From NCBI GenBank assembly GCA_013154225.1, contig JAADCW010000211.1:1-6187 (forward strand): DNA of 6,187 nucleotides. The letters are read 5' to 3'. The notes under the pieces are model-generated. The model saw nothing but the letters and a program-made list of their open reading frames with translations, had not been told where the DNA came from and did not search any database. Positions 1 through 6,000 of this stretch are shown in pieces (within the stretch, counting starts at the first letter, position 1; every line of letters begins with the position of its first letter). Source of the DNA: Chloroflexota bacterium (GTDB lineage: Bacteria; Chloroflexota; Anaerolineae; Anaerolineales; DRMV01). Made by a program: the position numbers and the translations under genes.

Positions 1-2845
1 CGCCCGCAAGATCGCCGAGCAGCACGGCGGTTTCCCCCAGGCGGTTGAGGGAGTAGATGGCGCCCCGCTGGTCGCCGATGGCTTCCTTGATACGCAAACT
101 CTCGCGATACAGCGCGCCGGCTTCCTGATATGCGCCTTCCTCAAAGGCCAAATCGCCCAGGTTGTGCAGGGAACGCGCCATGCCCTGCCGGTCGCCGATT
201 TGCTCGCAGATGCCGAGGCTTTCGCGGTGCAGGCGGCGGGCTTCTTCGGCCTCGCCCAGTTCAAACGCGATGTTGCCCAGGTTGTTGAGGGAAACCGCTT
301 CGCCGTGCCGATCGCCGATGCGCCGCTTGACGGCCAGACTTTCGCGGTAATGCTGCCGGGCTTCTGCATAGCGCCCCTGAATGCGCGCCACCACGCCCAG
401 ATTGTTGAGCACCAGCGCCATGCGCCACGCGTCCCCGCTTTGGCGGTACAGGCGCAGGCTTTTGTCGAGGGCTTCTCGGGCAGCCTCGTAATCACCTTGT
501 TCGCGGTAAATGACGCCCAGCGTATTGAGTGCGCGGGCTTCGCCGCGTTGGTCGCCCAGGCGGCGGGCCAGGGTCAGGCTTTCCTGGCAGGCTTGCAGCG
601 CGGCGCCCGAAGAGCCGATGTAGTAGGCCGCGTGCGCCAGCGTCACCAGGGCAAAGGCCAGGCCTTGCTCGTCTTCAAGCGCCCGCAGAATATCCGCTCC
701 GGCTTTGGTTTGCTCCCAACCTTGCTTGTGCTTCCCCAGGCGAATGAGGAACCAGCCCTGCCGCACCAGCGCGCGGCCGCGCAGGCGCTGGCCCTCGGGC
801 GAGAGCAGGGCTGCCGGGCCTGCCGCGGAAATGTGTGCCGCGGCCCGAAACGCGGCTTCCCCTTCGTGAAACCAACTCCGCATTTCGTAGAACGCGAACA
901 AACCGTCCAGCGCGGCCAGCAGGCTTTCGTATTCGCCGGCTTCGAGGGCCTGCTGCCAGGCCGCACGAATATTCTCGATTTCCGCGGCAATGGCGCTCAG
1001 GGTTTCCGCCTGGCCCTCGCCGTGCAGGCGGGCTTCCTGGGCCTGCAGGAAGGCGATGTAAAAACGCCGATGGCGGCTGAACGTGCGGGTGTGTTCGGGC
1101 GGAAACGCGGCCAGTTTTTCCAGCGCGTATTGCTGCAGGAGTTTGTGCATGTGGTAGCGGTTGCCGGTGCGGTGCAGCAAGGATTTATCGGAAAGCGCGG
1201 AGAGCAGGCGCAAGGAAGCATCCGCGACTTCCAAGGCTGCCTCGCGGGTGAAGCCGCCCTGGAACACCGCCAGCCTGCTGAACGCGCCCTGTTCTTCGGA
1301 AGTGAGCGTTTCCCACGAATAATCGAACACGGCCCGCAAACTGCGGTGCCGTGCGGCGTGCTGGTCGCTTTCCAGGAAGTCCAGTTCGCGGGCAATCTCC
1401 GCGGCAATCTCTTCGGGGGAAAGCATCCGCACCCAGGAAGCAGCCAGTTCGATGCCCAGAGGCGAGCCGTCCACCAGGTGGCAGATGCGTTCCACCGCTG
1501 GCAGGTTTTCCGCGGTGAGGGCAAAATCGGGCTGCACGCGGCGGGCAACGCTGGCGAACAGGCGCACCGCGTCGCTTTCCCCTGTTGTCGCGTGGCGGCT
1601 CATGCCTTCTACGGTGAAAAGCCATTCCGAGGGCACGTTGAGGCGTTGGCGGGAAGCGATCATGATTTTCAGGCCGGGCGCGCCTTGCAAGAGGGTCTCG
1701 ACCAGTCCGCGGGCGGAAAGCAAATGCTCGAAGTTGTCCAGCACCAGCAGAAGTTCCCGCGTTTGCAAATAGCGGAGGATTTGCGTTTGGGGGCTTTCGT
1801 TGCCAAACAGGGAAAGCCCCAGCCCTTCGGCAATCGCGGCGGGAAGCAGTTCCGCAGAAGAAAGGTCTGCCAGCGAGAGATAAACCACGCCGTTGAGGAA
1901 AAGATGCCGGTTTTCTGCCGCGGCCTGCAAACTCAAGCGGGTTTTGCCGATGCCGCCCGGCCCTAAAAGGGTAATCAGGCGGCGGTTGGGGTCGGCGAGG
2001 TAGGCCGACAATTGCGCGAGTTCGTCGCTGCGGCCCACAAAGGGCGTGGGTTGGGGCGGCAGGCGCAGGGGGGCTGTGGCGGTTTCCCGAATACGCTGGT
2101 AGAGGGCCAGGGTAGCAGGCGAGGGTTCAAGCCCCATCTCGCGCTGAAGCATGTCGCGGCAGGCCAAAAACTGGCGCAGGGCTTGCTGGCGCTGGCCGCT
2201 GCGGGCCAGCAGAAGCATCATTTGGCGGTAGGTTTCTTCCCGGAAGGGGTCGAGGGCCAGCAAGCGGCGGGCGTGTTGCAGGCCGGCCGCATATTCCCCG
2301 GCCTGGGTGTAAAACTGCACCAGCGCGGCAAGCGCCTCGAAAACCTTGCGGCGCAGGCGCTCGCGCTCCAGCGCGGCCCATTCCTCAAAGCCGCGGCCTT
2401 TGCGAATGGCAAAATCCGCGAGGAAGTCGCCGCGGTAAAGGCGCAGGGCTTCTTCCAGGCGGGTGGCCTCATCGCGGCCAGGGAGCGCGGCGTTTGGGCC
2501 GCGGTAGCCTTTCTCAGGCAAGCGAGCGTCCAGCGCGGCCGCGTCCACCCACAGCGCGCTTTCGGGTGCTGGATGCAGGGCAACGTACTGGCGGTTGGCC
2601 TGAACGAAGCCAGGCAAATGCTTGCGCAAACTGCTCAGAAGCACGCTCAGGTTGCCCAGCGCGCGGCGGGAAGGCAGGTCATCCCAAAGCAGGTCGGCCA
2701 GGTGCAGGCGGGTGTGCGGCCGACGGGTCACGGCCAGATAGACCAGCAGGGCCACGGCCTTGCGCGACGCCAGCGCGGGCAGGGGTTCGTCGCCCAGGGT
2801 GATTTCCAGCCCGCCCAGAGTGTGTATGCGTAGCGTTGGAGTCAT
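1..2845 (-). CDS. BTAD-domain (SARP-type) transcriptional regulator with STAND ATPase and TPR array, 3' end outside window
   Basis: One uninterrupted reading frame of 948 codons runs from ATG at 2845 to the left edge with no stop, so the C-terminus is missing. An N-terminal winged-helix region (about 1-95, opening TLRIHTLGGLEITLG) is followed by a BTAD domain (about 98-255) with RLYRGDFL at 135-142, DPFREETYR at 199-207 and EMGLEPSPAT at 236-245. A STAND/NB-ARC-like ATPase follows: FVGR at 269-272, Walker A GPGGIGKT at 295-302, Walker B LLLVLDNFEH at 365-374, an ASR sensor-like motif at 397-399 and GSPLGIELA at 460-468. A winged-helix-like segment (YHMHKLLQQYA, about 564-574) leads into 40-residue TPRs from about residue 690. 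Such proteins are cytoplasmic regulators in which NTP binding and TPR contacts are thought to gate DNA binding; the signal here is unknown. No Shine-Dalgarno precedes ATG 2845. An in-frame ATG at 2893 would add 16 Pro/Arg-rich residues; I prefer 2845 because the family fold begins there. Confidence 0.9.
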   Translation of the reverse strand, partial: MTPTLRIHTLGGLEITLGDEPLPALASRKAVALLVYLAVTRRPHTRLHLADLLWDDLPSRRALGNLSVLLSSLRKHLPGFVQANRQYVALHPAPESALWVDAAALDARLPEKGYRGPNAALPGRDEATRLEEALRLYRGDFLADFAIRKGRGFEEWAALERERLRRKVFEALAALVQFYTQAGEYAAGLQHARRLLALDPFREETYRQMMLLLARSGQRQQALRQFLACRDMLQREMGLEPSPATLALYQRIRETATAPLRLPPQPTPFVGRSDELAQLSAYLADPNRRLITLLGPGGIGKTRLSLQAAAENRHLFLNGVVYLSLADLSSAELLPAAIAEGLGLSLFGNESPQTQILRYLQTRELLLVLDNFEHLLSARGLVETLLQGAPGLKIMIASRQRLNVPSEWLFTVEGMSRHATTGESDAVRLFASVARRVQPDFALTAENLPAVERICHLVDGSPLGIELAASWVRMLSPEEIAAEIARELDFLESDQHAARHRSLRAVFDYSWETLTSEEQGAFSRLAVFQGGFTREAALEVADASLRLLSALSDKSLLHRTGNRYHMHKLLQQYALEKLAAFPPEHTRTFSRHRRFYIAFLQAQEARLHGEGQAETLSAIAAEIENIRAAWQQALEAGEYESLLAALDGLFAFYEMRSWFHEGEAAFRAAAHISAAGPAALLSPEGQRLRGRALVRQGWFLIRLGKHKQGWEQTKAGADILRALEDEQGLAFALVTLAHAAYYIGSSGAALQACQESLTLARRLGDQRGEARALNTLGVIYREQGDYEAAREALDKSLRLYRQSGDAWRMALVLNNLGVVARIQGRYAEARQHYRESLAVKRRIGDRHGEAVSLNNLGNIAFELGEAEEARRLHRESLGICEQIGDRQGMARSLHNLGDLAFEEGAYQEAGALYRESLRIKEAIGDQRGAIYSLNRLGETAVLLGDLAG
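59..778 (-). repeat. Tandem 120-bp coding repeat (six 40-residue TPR units)
   Basis: Inside the regulator gene, residues 690-929 divide into six units of exactly 40 residues, starting at 690, 730, 770, 810, 850 and 890. A seventh begins at 930 and leaves the window. The core pattern is A-x-x-L-N-x-L-G near the start of each unit and Y/H-R-E-S-L in the second helix, ending in I-G-D-x-x-G. The last four complete units are clearly similar at DNA level too; for example, a GCCCAGGTTGT segment recurs at 120-bp spacing on the plus strand. The first unit (GRALVRQGWF...) is more diverged. The 40-residue period, rather than 34, is typical of TPR_12/kinesin-light-chain-like arrays that bind peptides or proteins. 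Confidence 0.85.
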
Positions 2846-2891
2846 AGAAGGAATGGGGGAACGTGGAGGCGCGGGACGGTTAGGTTTCCGC

Positions 2892-2897
2892 ATTCTA
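2892..2897 (-). promoter_or_regulatory. Possible -10 element for the regulator gene
   Basis: On the minus strand TAGAAT (2897 to 2892) matches TATAAT at five of six positions and would give a transcript with a leader of about 40 bases before ATG 2845. I see no recognisable -35 at 16-19 bp upstream. It overlaps the alternative in-frame ATG at 2893; if this is the real -10, that upstream start cannot be used. Confidence 0.3.
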
Positions 2898-2958
2898 CCA
2901 TAACCGCGGTTTGAAAGGGCGAATTGCAAATGAAGCATGGCAACCACAATAGCGTTTG

Positions 2959-2978
2959 GGGAAATTTGGCGGTTTCCC
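2959..2978. repeat. Short inverted repeat in the divergent intergenic region
   Basis: GGGAAA (2959-2964) and TTTCCC (2973-2978) form a perfect 6-bp inverted repeat around an 8-base spacer. It lies between the divergent regulator and small-protein genes. It could be a dyad operator or chance; nothing else in the sequence decides. Confidence 0.3.
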
Positions 2979-3004
2979 TCGGATGAGCGGAAAATAAAGC
3001 CGTT

Positions 3005-3035
3005 TTGAAGACTTTGTGAAGACTGGCCTGATAAA
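3005..3035 (+). promoter_or_regulatory. Candidate activator-dependent promoter with 11-bp-spaced direct repeat
   Basis: Two identical copies of TGAAGACT lie at 3006-3013 and 3017-3024, exactly 11 bp start to start. The first overlaps a -35-like TTGAAG (3005-3010; four of six to consensus). A -10-like GATAAA (3030-3035; four of six) begins five bases after the second copy, giving an over-long 19-bp spacer. Known SARP regulators bind direct repeats of 11-bp period at -35 regions, a short distance upstream of the -10. The neighbouring gene encodes a SARP-type winged helix, so this is a plausible operator for the rightward genes. The assignment is inference from pattern and position. Confidence 0.45.
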
Positions 3036-3104
3036 GTCAATGTAACCCGTACGCGCGGCGATTTGCAGGTAAATGCGATTGCTCGCGTTCCCAAAGGAAA
3101 GCCG

Positions 3105-3305
3105 ATGGCTGAAACAGGCAAACCTCCCGTGTATTACGCCTATCTTCTGCGTCTCTGGCGCGATGACGCCTGCCCAACGTGCTGGCGGGCCAGCCTGGAA
3201 GATCCGCAGACGGGGAAGCGGGTTGGTTTTGCCAGCCTGGAAAAGTTGCTTGCCTACCTGCGGGAGCGAACCAGCACACCATCGCCCGGCGACCTGGCTT
3301 CCTGA
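3105..3305 (+). CDS. Small conserved-looking hypothetical protein with a CPTC motif (66 aa)
   Basis: ATG at 3105 is preceded by AAAGGA at 3093-3098, a good Shine-Dalgarno with six bases of spacing. This start is preferred over the TTG at 3063, which would add 14 residues. The 66-residue product is soluble-looking, with no signal peptide or membrane segment. Its order is YYAYLLRLWRDD (9-20), CPTC (22-25), WRASLEDPQTGKR (26-38), VGFASLEKLLAYLRE (39-53) and a Ser/Pro-rich tail. I recall short Chloroflexota proteins with the same frame, YLLRLW...WRASLEDP.TGE..GFASLE.L..FL, as uncharacterised and often present in several copies per genome; this needs a database search. The CxxC before WRASLE could bind metal or act in redox chemistry, but two cysteines alone do not establish it. 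It is divergent from the regulator and 62 bp upstream of the lipoprotein gene on the same strand, so co-transcription is possible. Function unknown. Confidence 0.75.
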   Translation: MAETGKPPVYYAYLLRLWRDDACPTCWRASLEDPQTGKRVGFASLEKLLAYLRERTSTPSPGDLAS

Positions 3306-3356
3306 CCGGAACGCTCCTTGCGCCTGCGATTCGCCTATTCTCATTCCATGATATGG

Positions 3357-3362
3357 AAAGGA
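3357..3362 (+). promoter_or_regulatory. Ribosome binding site that fixes the lipoprotein start
   Basis: AAAGGA at 3357-3362 sits five bases before ATG 3368. Other in-frame ATGs at 3353 and 3362 lie before or overlap this motif and would put extra residues ahead of the Lys-Lys n-region. The motif and the signal-peptide layout both support 3368, not the far-upstream start at 3179 that lies within the preceding gene. Confidence 0.7.
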
Positions 3363-3367
3363 TGACC

Positions 3368-5359
3368 ATGAACAAGAAAATGCTTTTCTTCACGCTGATT
3401 CTCGCTTTTGCCCTCTTGCTCTCCGCCTGCGGCGACGAGAGCAAAGCCACGCCTCAGCAAGCGCCGACACAGGCGGCAAATCAACCGACGTCTGTGCCGG
3501 CCTCCGCGCCGACGGTTGCGCCCACGAACACGCCTTTGCCCGAACCCACGGCAAAGCCTTTGCCTGAATTGGAGGTGGATTCAGGCTGGTACTACTACAC
3601 CAACGCCAATGAAGTGCGCGATGTGGTGGTGTACAACGGCACCGCGTACGCTGCGACCCCTGGCGGTATGGTCGCGTGGGATCTTGAGAGCGGTTATTAC
3701 ACCAAATACACGCCCTTCGATGGCATGCGGCATATTTCCGCCAGCACCATCGCGTACTGCGAAATGCCTGAGCCTCGCATCGTGGTGGGGACTGCTGAGG
3801 GCATTGATGTCTTTGATCCGGAAACCAACACATGGGATAATGGCCCCATTGTTCCTGGTGATGAATACATCAACGACGCGGACGTGGACGCACTCTATTG
3901 TGACAACGCACGCGGTTTGCTGCTGATAGGGTATGATGGCTTGGGGGTCTTTGATTTCAACACTGGCGAATATACCCACTATGGTGAAGATGACGGTCTT
4001 CCGTGGAGCGGCGTCTCGGATGTCCTCGTGGATGGCGATTCTTTCTGGATTGCATCCGGCTACAATGGCGTTTTCCAGATCAAGAACGGCCAGGTCACAG
4101 TTTACGACGAGGACAACGGTATGCCCAACGAGACCGCCTACGCTTTAGGCATGGCGCCTGACGGTACGTTGTGGGTGGGTACCAGCGGCGACCTGCTTTC
4201 CTTCAAGAATGGCGTGTGGACGGAACACGACACTTACGGCAATGCAATGGATATTGAAATCGGTGCAGACGGCAGCGTATGGTACGCGACCGACTCTTTC
4301 GGCGCTGGCCATATTTGCCAGTTTGACCCCGCAGCCGAAGACTGCGCTTACCTTTACGACGGCAACGGCATGGACGCCCTCACCCTGGACGGTGATACGG
4401 TTGTCTTTGGTGGCGAAGACGGCCTTTTCCGCTACGATGGTAGTGACGTGCGGGAATACAACATCAAGGCCGATCAGTTGGCGAGCAATTTTGTGGATGC
4501 GTTGGCTGTTGACAGTGAAGGTATGCTGTGGGTGGGAACAGACAACGGCACCCAGCGTCTCAACCCTGCCAACCCCGACGATTCCCAATGGGAACTGTTC
4601 GACGCCTATGGCGATGGCGATAACCTCCCCGGAGGCAATTGGGCGACGGACATCGCCACTTCGCCCAACGGCGGTGTGCTGATTGCCTTCACCAACGGCG
4701 ATGCCAGTTACTACAAGGACGGCAAATGGATGGTTTTTGAAGATTACTACTCCTACGACGCGGCCGCGATTGACGCCCAAGGCAACCTCTGGCTGGGTGA
4801 CGACGGTGAGGGGTTGGTCGTGTTGGACGAGCAAGGCAACAAGATCATGGCTTTCACCAGCGAAAACGGCCTGCTTAGCGACGATGTCTATGCCTTGCTG
4901 ACCGACGGCGACGTGATCTGGATTGGCACCAGCGCGGGGCTGATGAAATATGCCGACGATACACTGACCACCATTTTCGGGGAAGACGACGTAGATGCTC
5001 CCGGTATTGTGGACTTGGCTCTCGACCCCGACGGTGCACTGGTGGTGGCAGCGTGGGGCGGCATGTACCGTTACGAAGACGGGCAACTTACTGCTCTGGT
5101 CAATTTCGACGATATTGATCCCTGGCTGCGCCCGCTTTCCTTGGGCATTGGCCCAGATGGTATCCTGTGGGTAGGGACGGTTGATCGTCTGTTGGCCTCT
5201 GACGATGGTGGCGAAACCTGGATTTCCTACACCACAGAAGATGGTCTGCCTACCAATCAGATTAACACCGTGATGGAAGACGCCTATGGCACGTTGTGGA
5301 TTGGCGGCGGCGATTCCTACACCGGCGGCGGCCTGCTGCGCATTATCCCCGACGCCTGA
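3368..5359 (+). CDS. Lipoprotein with ~14-blade two-component-regulator-type beta-propeller (Reg_prop), no kinase
   Basis: The 663-residue product begins with a lipoprotein signal peptide: MNKKM, a hydrophobic stretch to about residue 18, then lipobox LSAC with acylated Cys21. A Thr/Pro/Ala/Gln-rich linker (about 22-67) spaces the body from the membrane. The rest is about 14 repeats of 35-50 residues, each ending in a strand such as LWVGT, FWIAS, VWYAT, LWLGD, IWIGT or LWIGG, then G-L-x-x-Y/F and a polar turn before the next N-G-L/M-P. This matches Reg_prop / ligand-binding sensor domains (COG3292-like); 14 blades would make two seven-bladed propellers. In that family the propellers usually precede a Y_Y_Y domain, a membrane helix and a histidine kinase or GGDEF domain. 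Here the protein stops after the last blade at a TGA. The mature part is rich in Asp and Glu. It is likely an extracytoplasmic, membrane-anchored binding or sensor protein with unknown ligand. GC at third positions is visibly lower than in the regulator gene. Confidence 0.9.
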   Translation: MNKKMLFFTLILAFALLLSACGDESKATPQQAPTQAANQPTSVPASAPTVAPTNTPLPEPTAKPLPELEVDSGWYYYTNANEVRDVVVYNGTAYAATPGGMVAWDLESGYYTKYTPFDGMRHISASTIAYCEMPEPRIVVGTAEGIDVFDPETNTWDNGPIVPGDEYINDADVDALYCDNARGLLLIGYDGLGVFDFNTGEYTHYGEDDGLPWSGVSDVLVDGDSFWIASGYNGVFQIKNGQVTVYDEDNGMPNETAYALGMAPDGTLWVGTSGDLLSFKNGVWTEHDTYGNAMDIEIGADGSVWYATDSFGAGHICQFDPAAEDCAYLYDGNGMDALTLDGDTVVFGGEDGLFRYDGSDVREYNIKADQLASNFVDALAVDSEGMLWVGTDNGTQRLNPANPDDSQWELFDAYGDGDNLPGGNWATDIATSPNGGVLIAFTNGDASYYKDGKWMVFEDYYSYDAAAIDAQGNLWLGDDGEGLVVLDEQGNKIMAFTSENGLLSDDVYALLTDGDVIWIGTSAGLMKYADDTLTTIFGEDDVDAPGIVDLALDPDGALVVAAWGGMYRYEDGQLTALVNFDDIDPWLRPLSLGIGPDGILWVGTVDRLLASDDGGETWISYTTEDGLPTNQINTVMEDAYGTLWIGGGDSYTGGGLLRIIPDA

Positions 5360-5373
5360 CCGGTTGAACTGAG

Positions 5374-5403
5374 GAAGCCGCGGGTTTATGCGCCCGCGGC
5401 TTC
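5374..5403 (+). terminator. Strong hairpin just after the lipoprotein gene, probable terminator
   Basis: A perfect 11-bp GC-rich stem, GAAGCCGCGGG (5374-5384) with CCCGCGGCTTC (5393-5403), encloses an 8-base loop and begins 15 bases after the stop codon. No run of T follows, so it is not a textbook intrinsic terminator. It may stop transcription without a U-tract or protect the mRNA 3' end. Confidence 0.6.
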
Positions 5404-5436
5404 TGACGTTAATCCACTGATGCACCTCGATGAGGG

Positions 5437-5467
5437 GATGCCCAGATGCCCAGTGCTCGGATGCCCC
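5437..5467. repeat. Decayed 8-bp tandem repeat GATGCCCA
   Basis: GATGCCCA occurs at 5437-5444 and 5445-5452, followed by a degenerate GTGCTCG and then GATGCCCC at 5460-5467. It resembles a remnant of a simple tandem repeat. No function is suggested. Confidence 0.5.
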
Positions 5468-5474
5468 GTAGTGC

Positions 5475-5549
5475 CGTCCTGAGCGGTGGGCGCAGCCCGG
5501 AGCCGAAGCCGTCCTGAGTGGAACGCCCGAAGGGCGTGTAGTCGAAGGG
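5475..5549. repeat. Repeat family A, first occurrence (two heads, one tail)
   Basis: The head CGTCCTGAGCGG is at 5475-5486, and a near copy CGTCCTGAGTGG is at 5510-5521. The second is followed by a small hairpin, ACGCCC-GAA-GGGCGT (approximately 5523-5537), and the tail GTCGAAGGG (5541-5549). The region looks like two inserted units, the first lacking its tail. This resembles GTCCTGAGC...GTCGAAGGAC intergenic repeats that I recall from Chloroflexota and other environmental genomes; that recall is not verified here. Confidence 0.7.
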
Positions 5550-5590
5550 CGGCGACTATCCGACCACACGACGAGCCGACTAAACGACGA

Positions 5591-5700
5591 AACCACAGAT
5601 TTCACAGATGGCGCAGATTTTCTTTGAGTCTTTGTTCCCCTTTACGCTCTTTGCGTTCCTCTGCGCCTTGGCGTTTCTCTTGGCGTCCTTGGCGGCAAAA
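5591..5700. repeat. Repeat family B, copy 1 (CACAGATTT ... CTTGGCG)
   Basis: It starts AACCACAGATTTCACAGATG and shows three consecutive 9-mers, CACAGATTT, CACAGATGG and CGCAGATTT (5594-5620). A T-rich centre with TCTTTG follows, then TTTGCGTTCCTCTGCGCC and repeated CTTGGCG near the end. Copy 2 at 5792-5917 matches it segment by segment. It is an intergenic repeat of a widespread type; translation gives meaningless low-complexity peptide. Confidence 0.8.
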
Positions 5701-5729
5701 AATTGCGAATGAAGGAATTGCGAATTGCG
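5701..5729. repeat. AATTGCGAAT short repeat cluster
   Basis: AATTGCGAAT occurs at 5701-5710 and 5716-5725, with a third partial copy AATTGCG overlapping at 5723-5729. It forms the junction between family B copy 1 and the next family A element. Confidence 0.6.
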
Positions 5730-5733
5730 TATC

Positions 5734-5781
5734 CGTCCTGAGCGGAAGGCCGAGCGTCAGCGAGGCCTGAAGTCGAAGGAC
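5734..5781. repeat. Repeat family A, second occurrence (complete, hairpin-forming)
   Basis: The head CGTCCTGAGCGG is at 5734-5745 and the tail GTCGAAGGAC at 5772-5781. The ends pair (GTCCT 5735-5739 with AGGAC 5777-5781), as does an inner stem (AGGCC 5747-5751 with GGCCT 5764-5768). The unit therefore looks like a nested imperfect hairpin, as expected of a small palindromic dispersed element. Confidence 0.7.
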
Positions 5782-5791
5782 AGGGGAAGAA

Positions 5792-5917
5792 AACCGCAGA
5801 TTTCACAGATTGCACAGATTTTCTTTGGGCCCTTTCTTGGCTGGCGCCCTTTGCGTTCCTCTGCGCCTCTGTGCCCCTCTGTGCCTCTGCGCCCCCTTGG
5901 CGTCCTTGGCGTATAAG
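5792..5917. repeat. Repeat family B, copy 2
   Basis: It starts AACCGCAGATTTCACAGATT with three 9-mers, CGCAGATTT, CACAGATTG and CACAGATTT (5795-5821), then TCTTTGGG, TTTGCGTTCCTCTGCGCC, extra CCTCTGTGC-type units and CTTGGCGTCCTTGGCG. It is about 200 bp downstream of copy 1 in the same orientation. It differs mainly by extra CTCTGTGCC-like units in its second half. Confidence 0.8.
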
Positions 5918-5952
5918 CGCAAATGATGGCAGATGCACGCAGGAGCCTTGAA

Positions 5953-6000
5953 GGAGACTCGCACCTCGCAGGTGCGAGTCTCCTGGGGCGCGGTTTTTTT
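5953..6000 (+). terminator. Perfect 14-bp hairpin followed by a T-tract
   Basis: GGAGACTCGCACCT (5953-5966) pairs perfectly with AGGTGCGAGTCTCC (5970-5983) across a CGC loop. Ten bases later come seven T (5994-6000). A second small stem, GGGCGC (5986-5991) with GCGCCC (6002-6007), holds the T-run in its loop. It could be an intrinsic terminator insulating the downstream gene, but the gap between stem and T-tract is longer than normal. A dispersed palindromic element is the alternative. Confidence 0.5.

Noticed and set aside
164..1966. 600-codon plus-strand open frame opposite the regulator gene
   Set aside because: It is in exact codon register with the minus-strand regulator, whose GC-rich codons rarely give antisense stops. 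Its translation is Gln/Ala/Gly/Arg-rich without domains, while the minus strand shows clear ATPase and TPR motifs.
2012..2833. 273-codon plus-strand open frame opposite the regulator's N-terminal half
   Set aside because: Same codon-aligned antisense shadow; the minus strand encodes a recognisable winged helix and BTAD domain.
3306..3367. Separate promoter for the lipoprotein gene
   Set aside because: TTGCGC (3318-3323) and TATTCT (3336-3341) are only 12 bp apart, too close for a normal promoter, so co-transcription with the small gene is at least as likely.
2895..3450. Overlapping minus-strand open frames of 137 and 149 codons
   Set aside because: They lie opposite the small-protein gene and across the divergent spacer, with no domain, no ribosome binding site and no coherent composition.
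4145..5605. 486-codon minus-strand open frame opposite the propeller lipoprotein
   Set aside because: It is codon-aligned with the plus-strand gene and exists because that gene lacks TTA/CTA/TCA codons in this stretch. The peptide has no recognisable domain and its start lies in the repeat-rich spacer.
5474..5917. CRISPR array
   Set aside because: The repeats are two different families, unequal in spacing and length, with no uniform repeat-spacer pattern and no cas gene in the window.
5486..5938. Small open frames on both strands in the repeat region
   Set aside because: They translate repeat families A and B (QRGTEAQR-like and CVPLRLG-like peptides), a common annotation artefact. No ribosome binding sites or domains.
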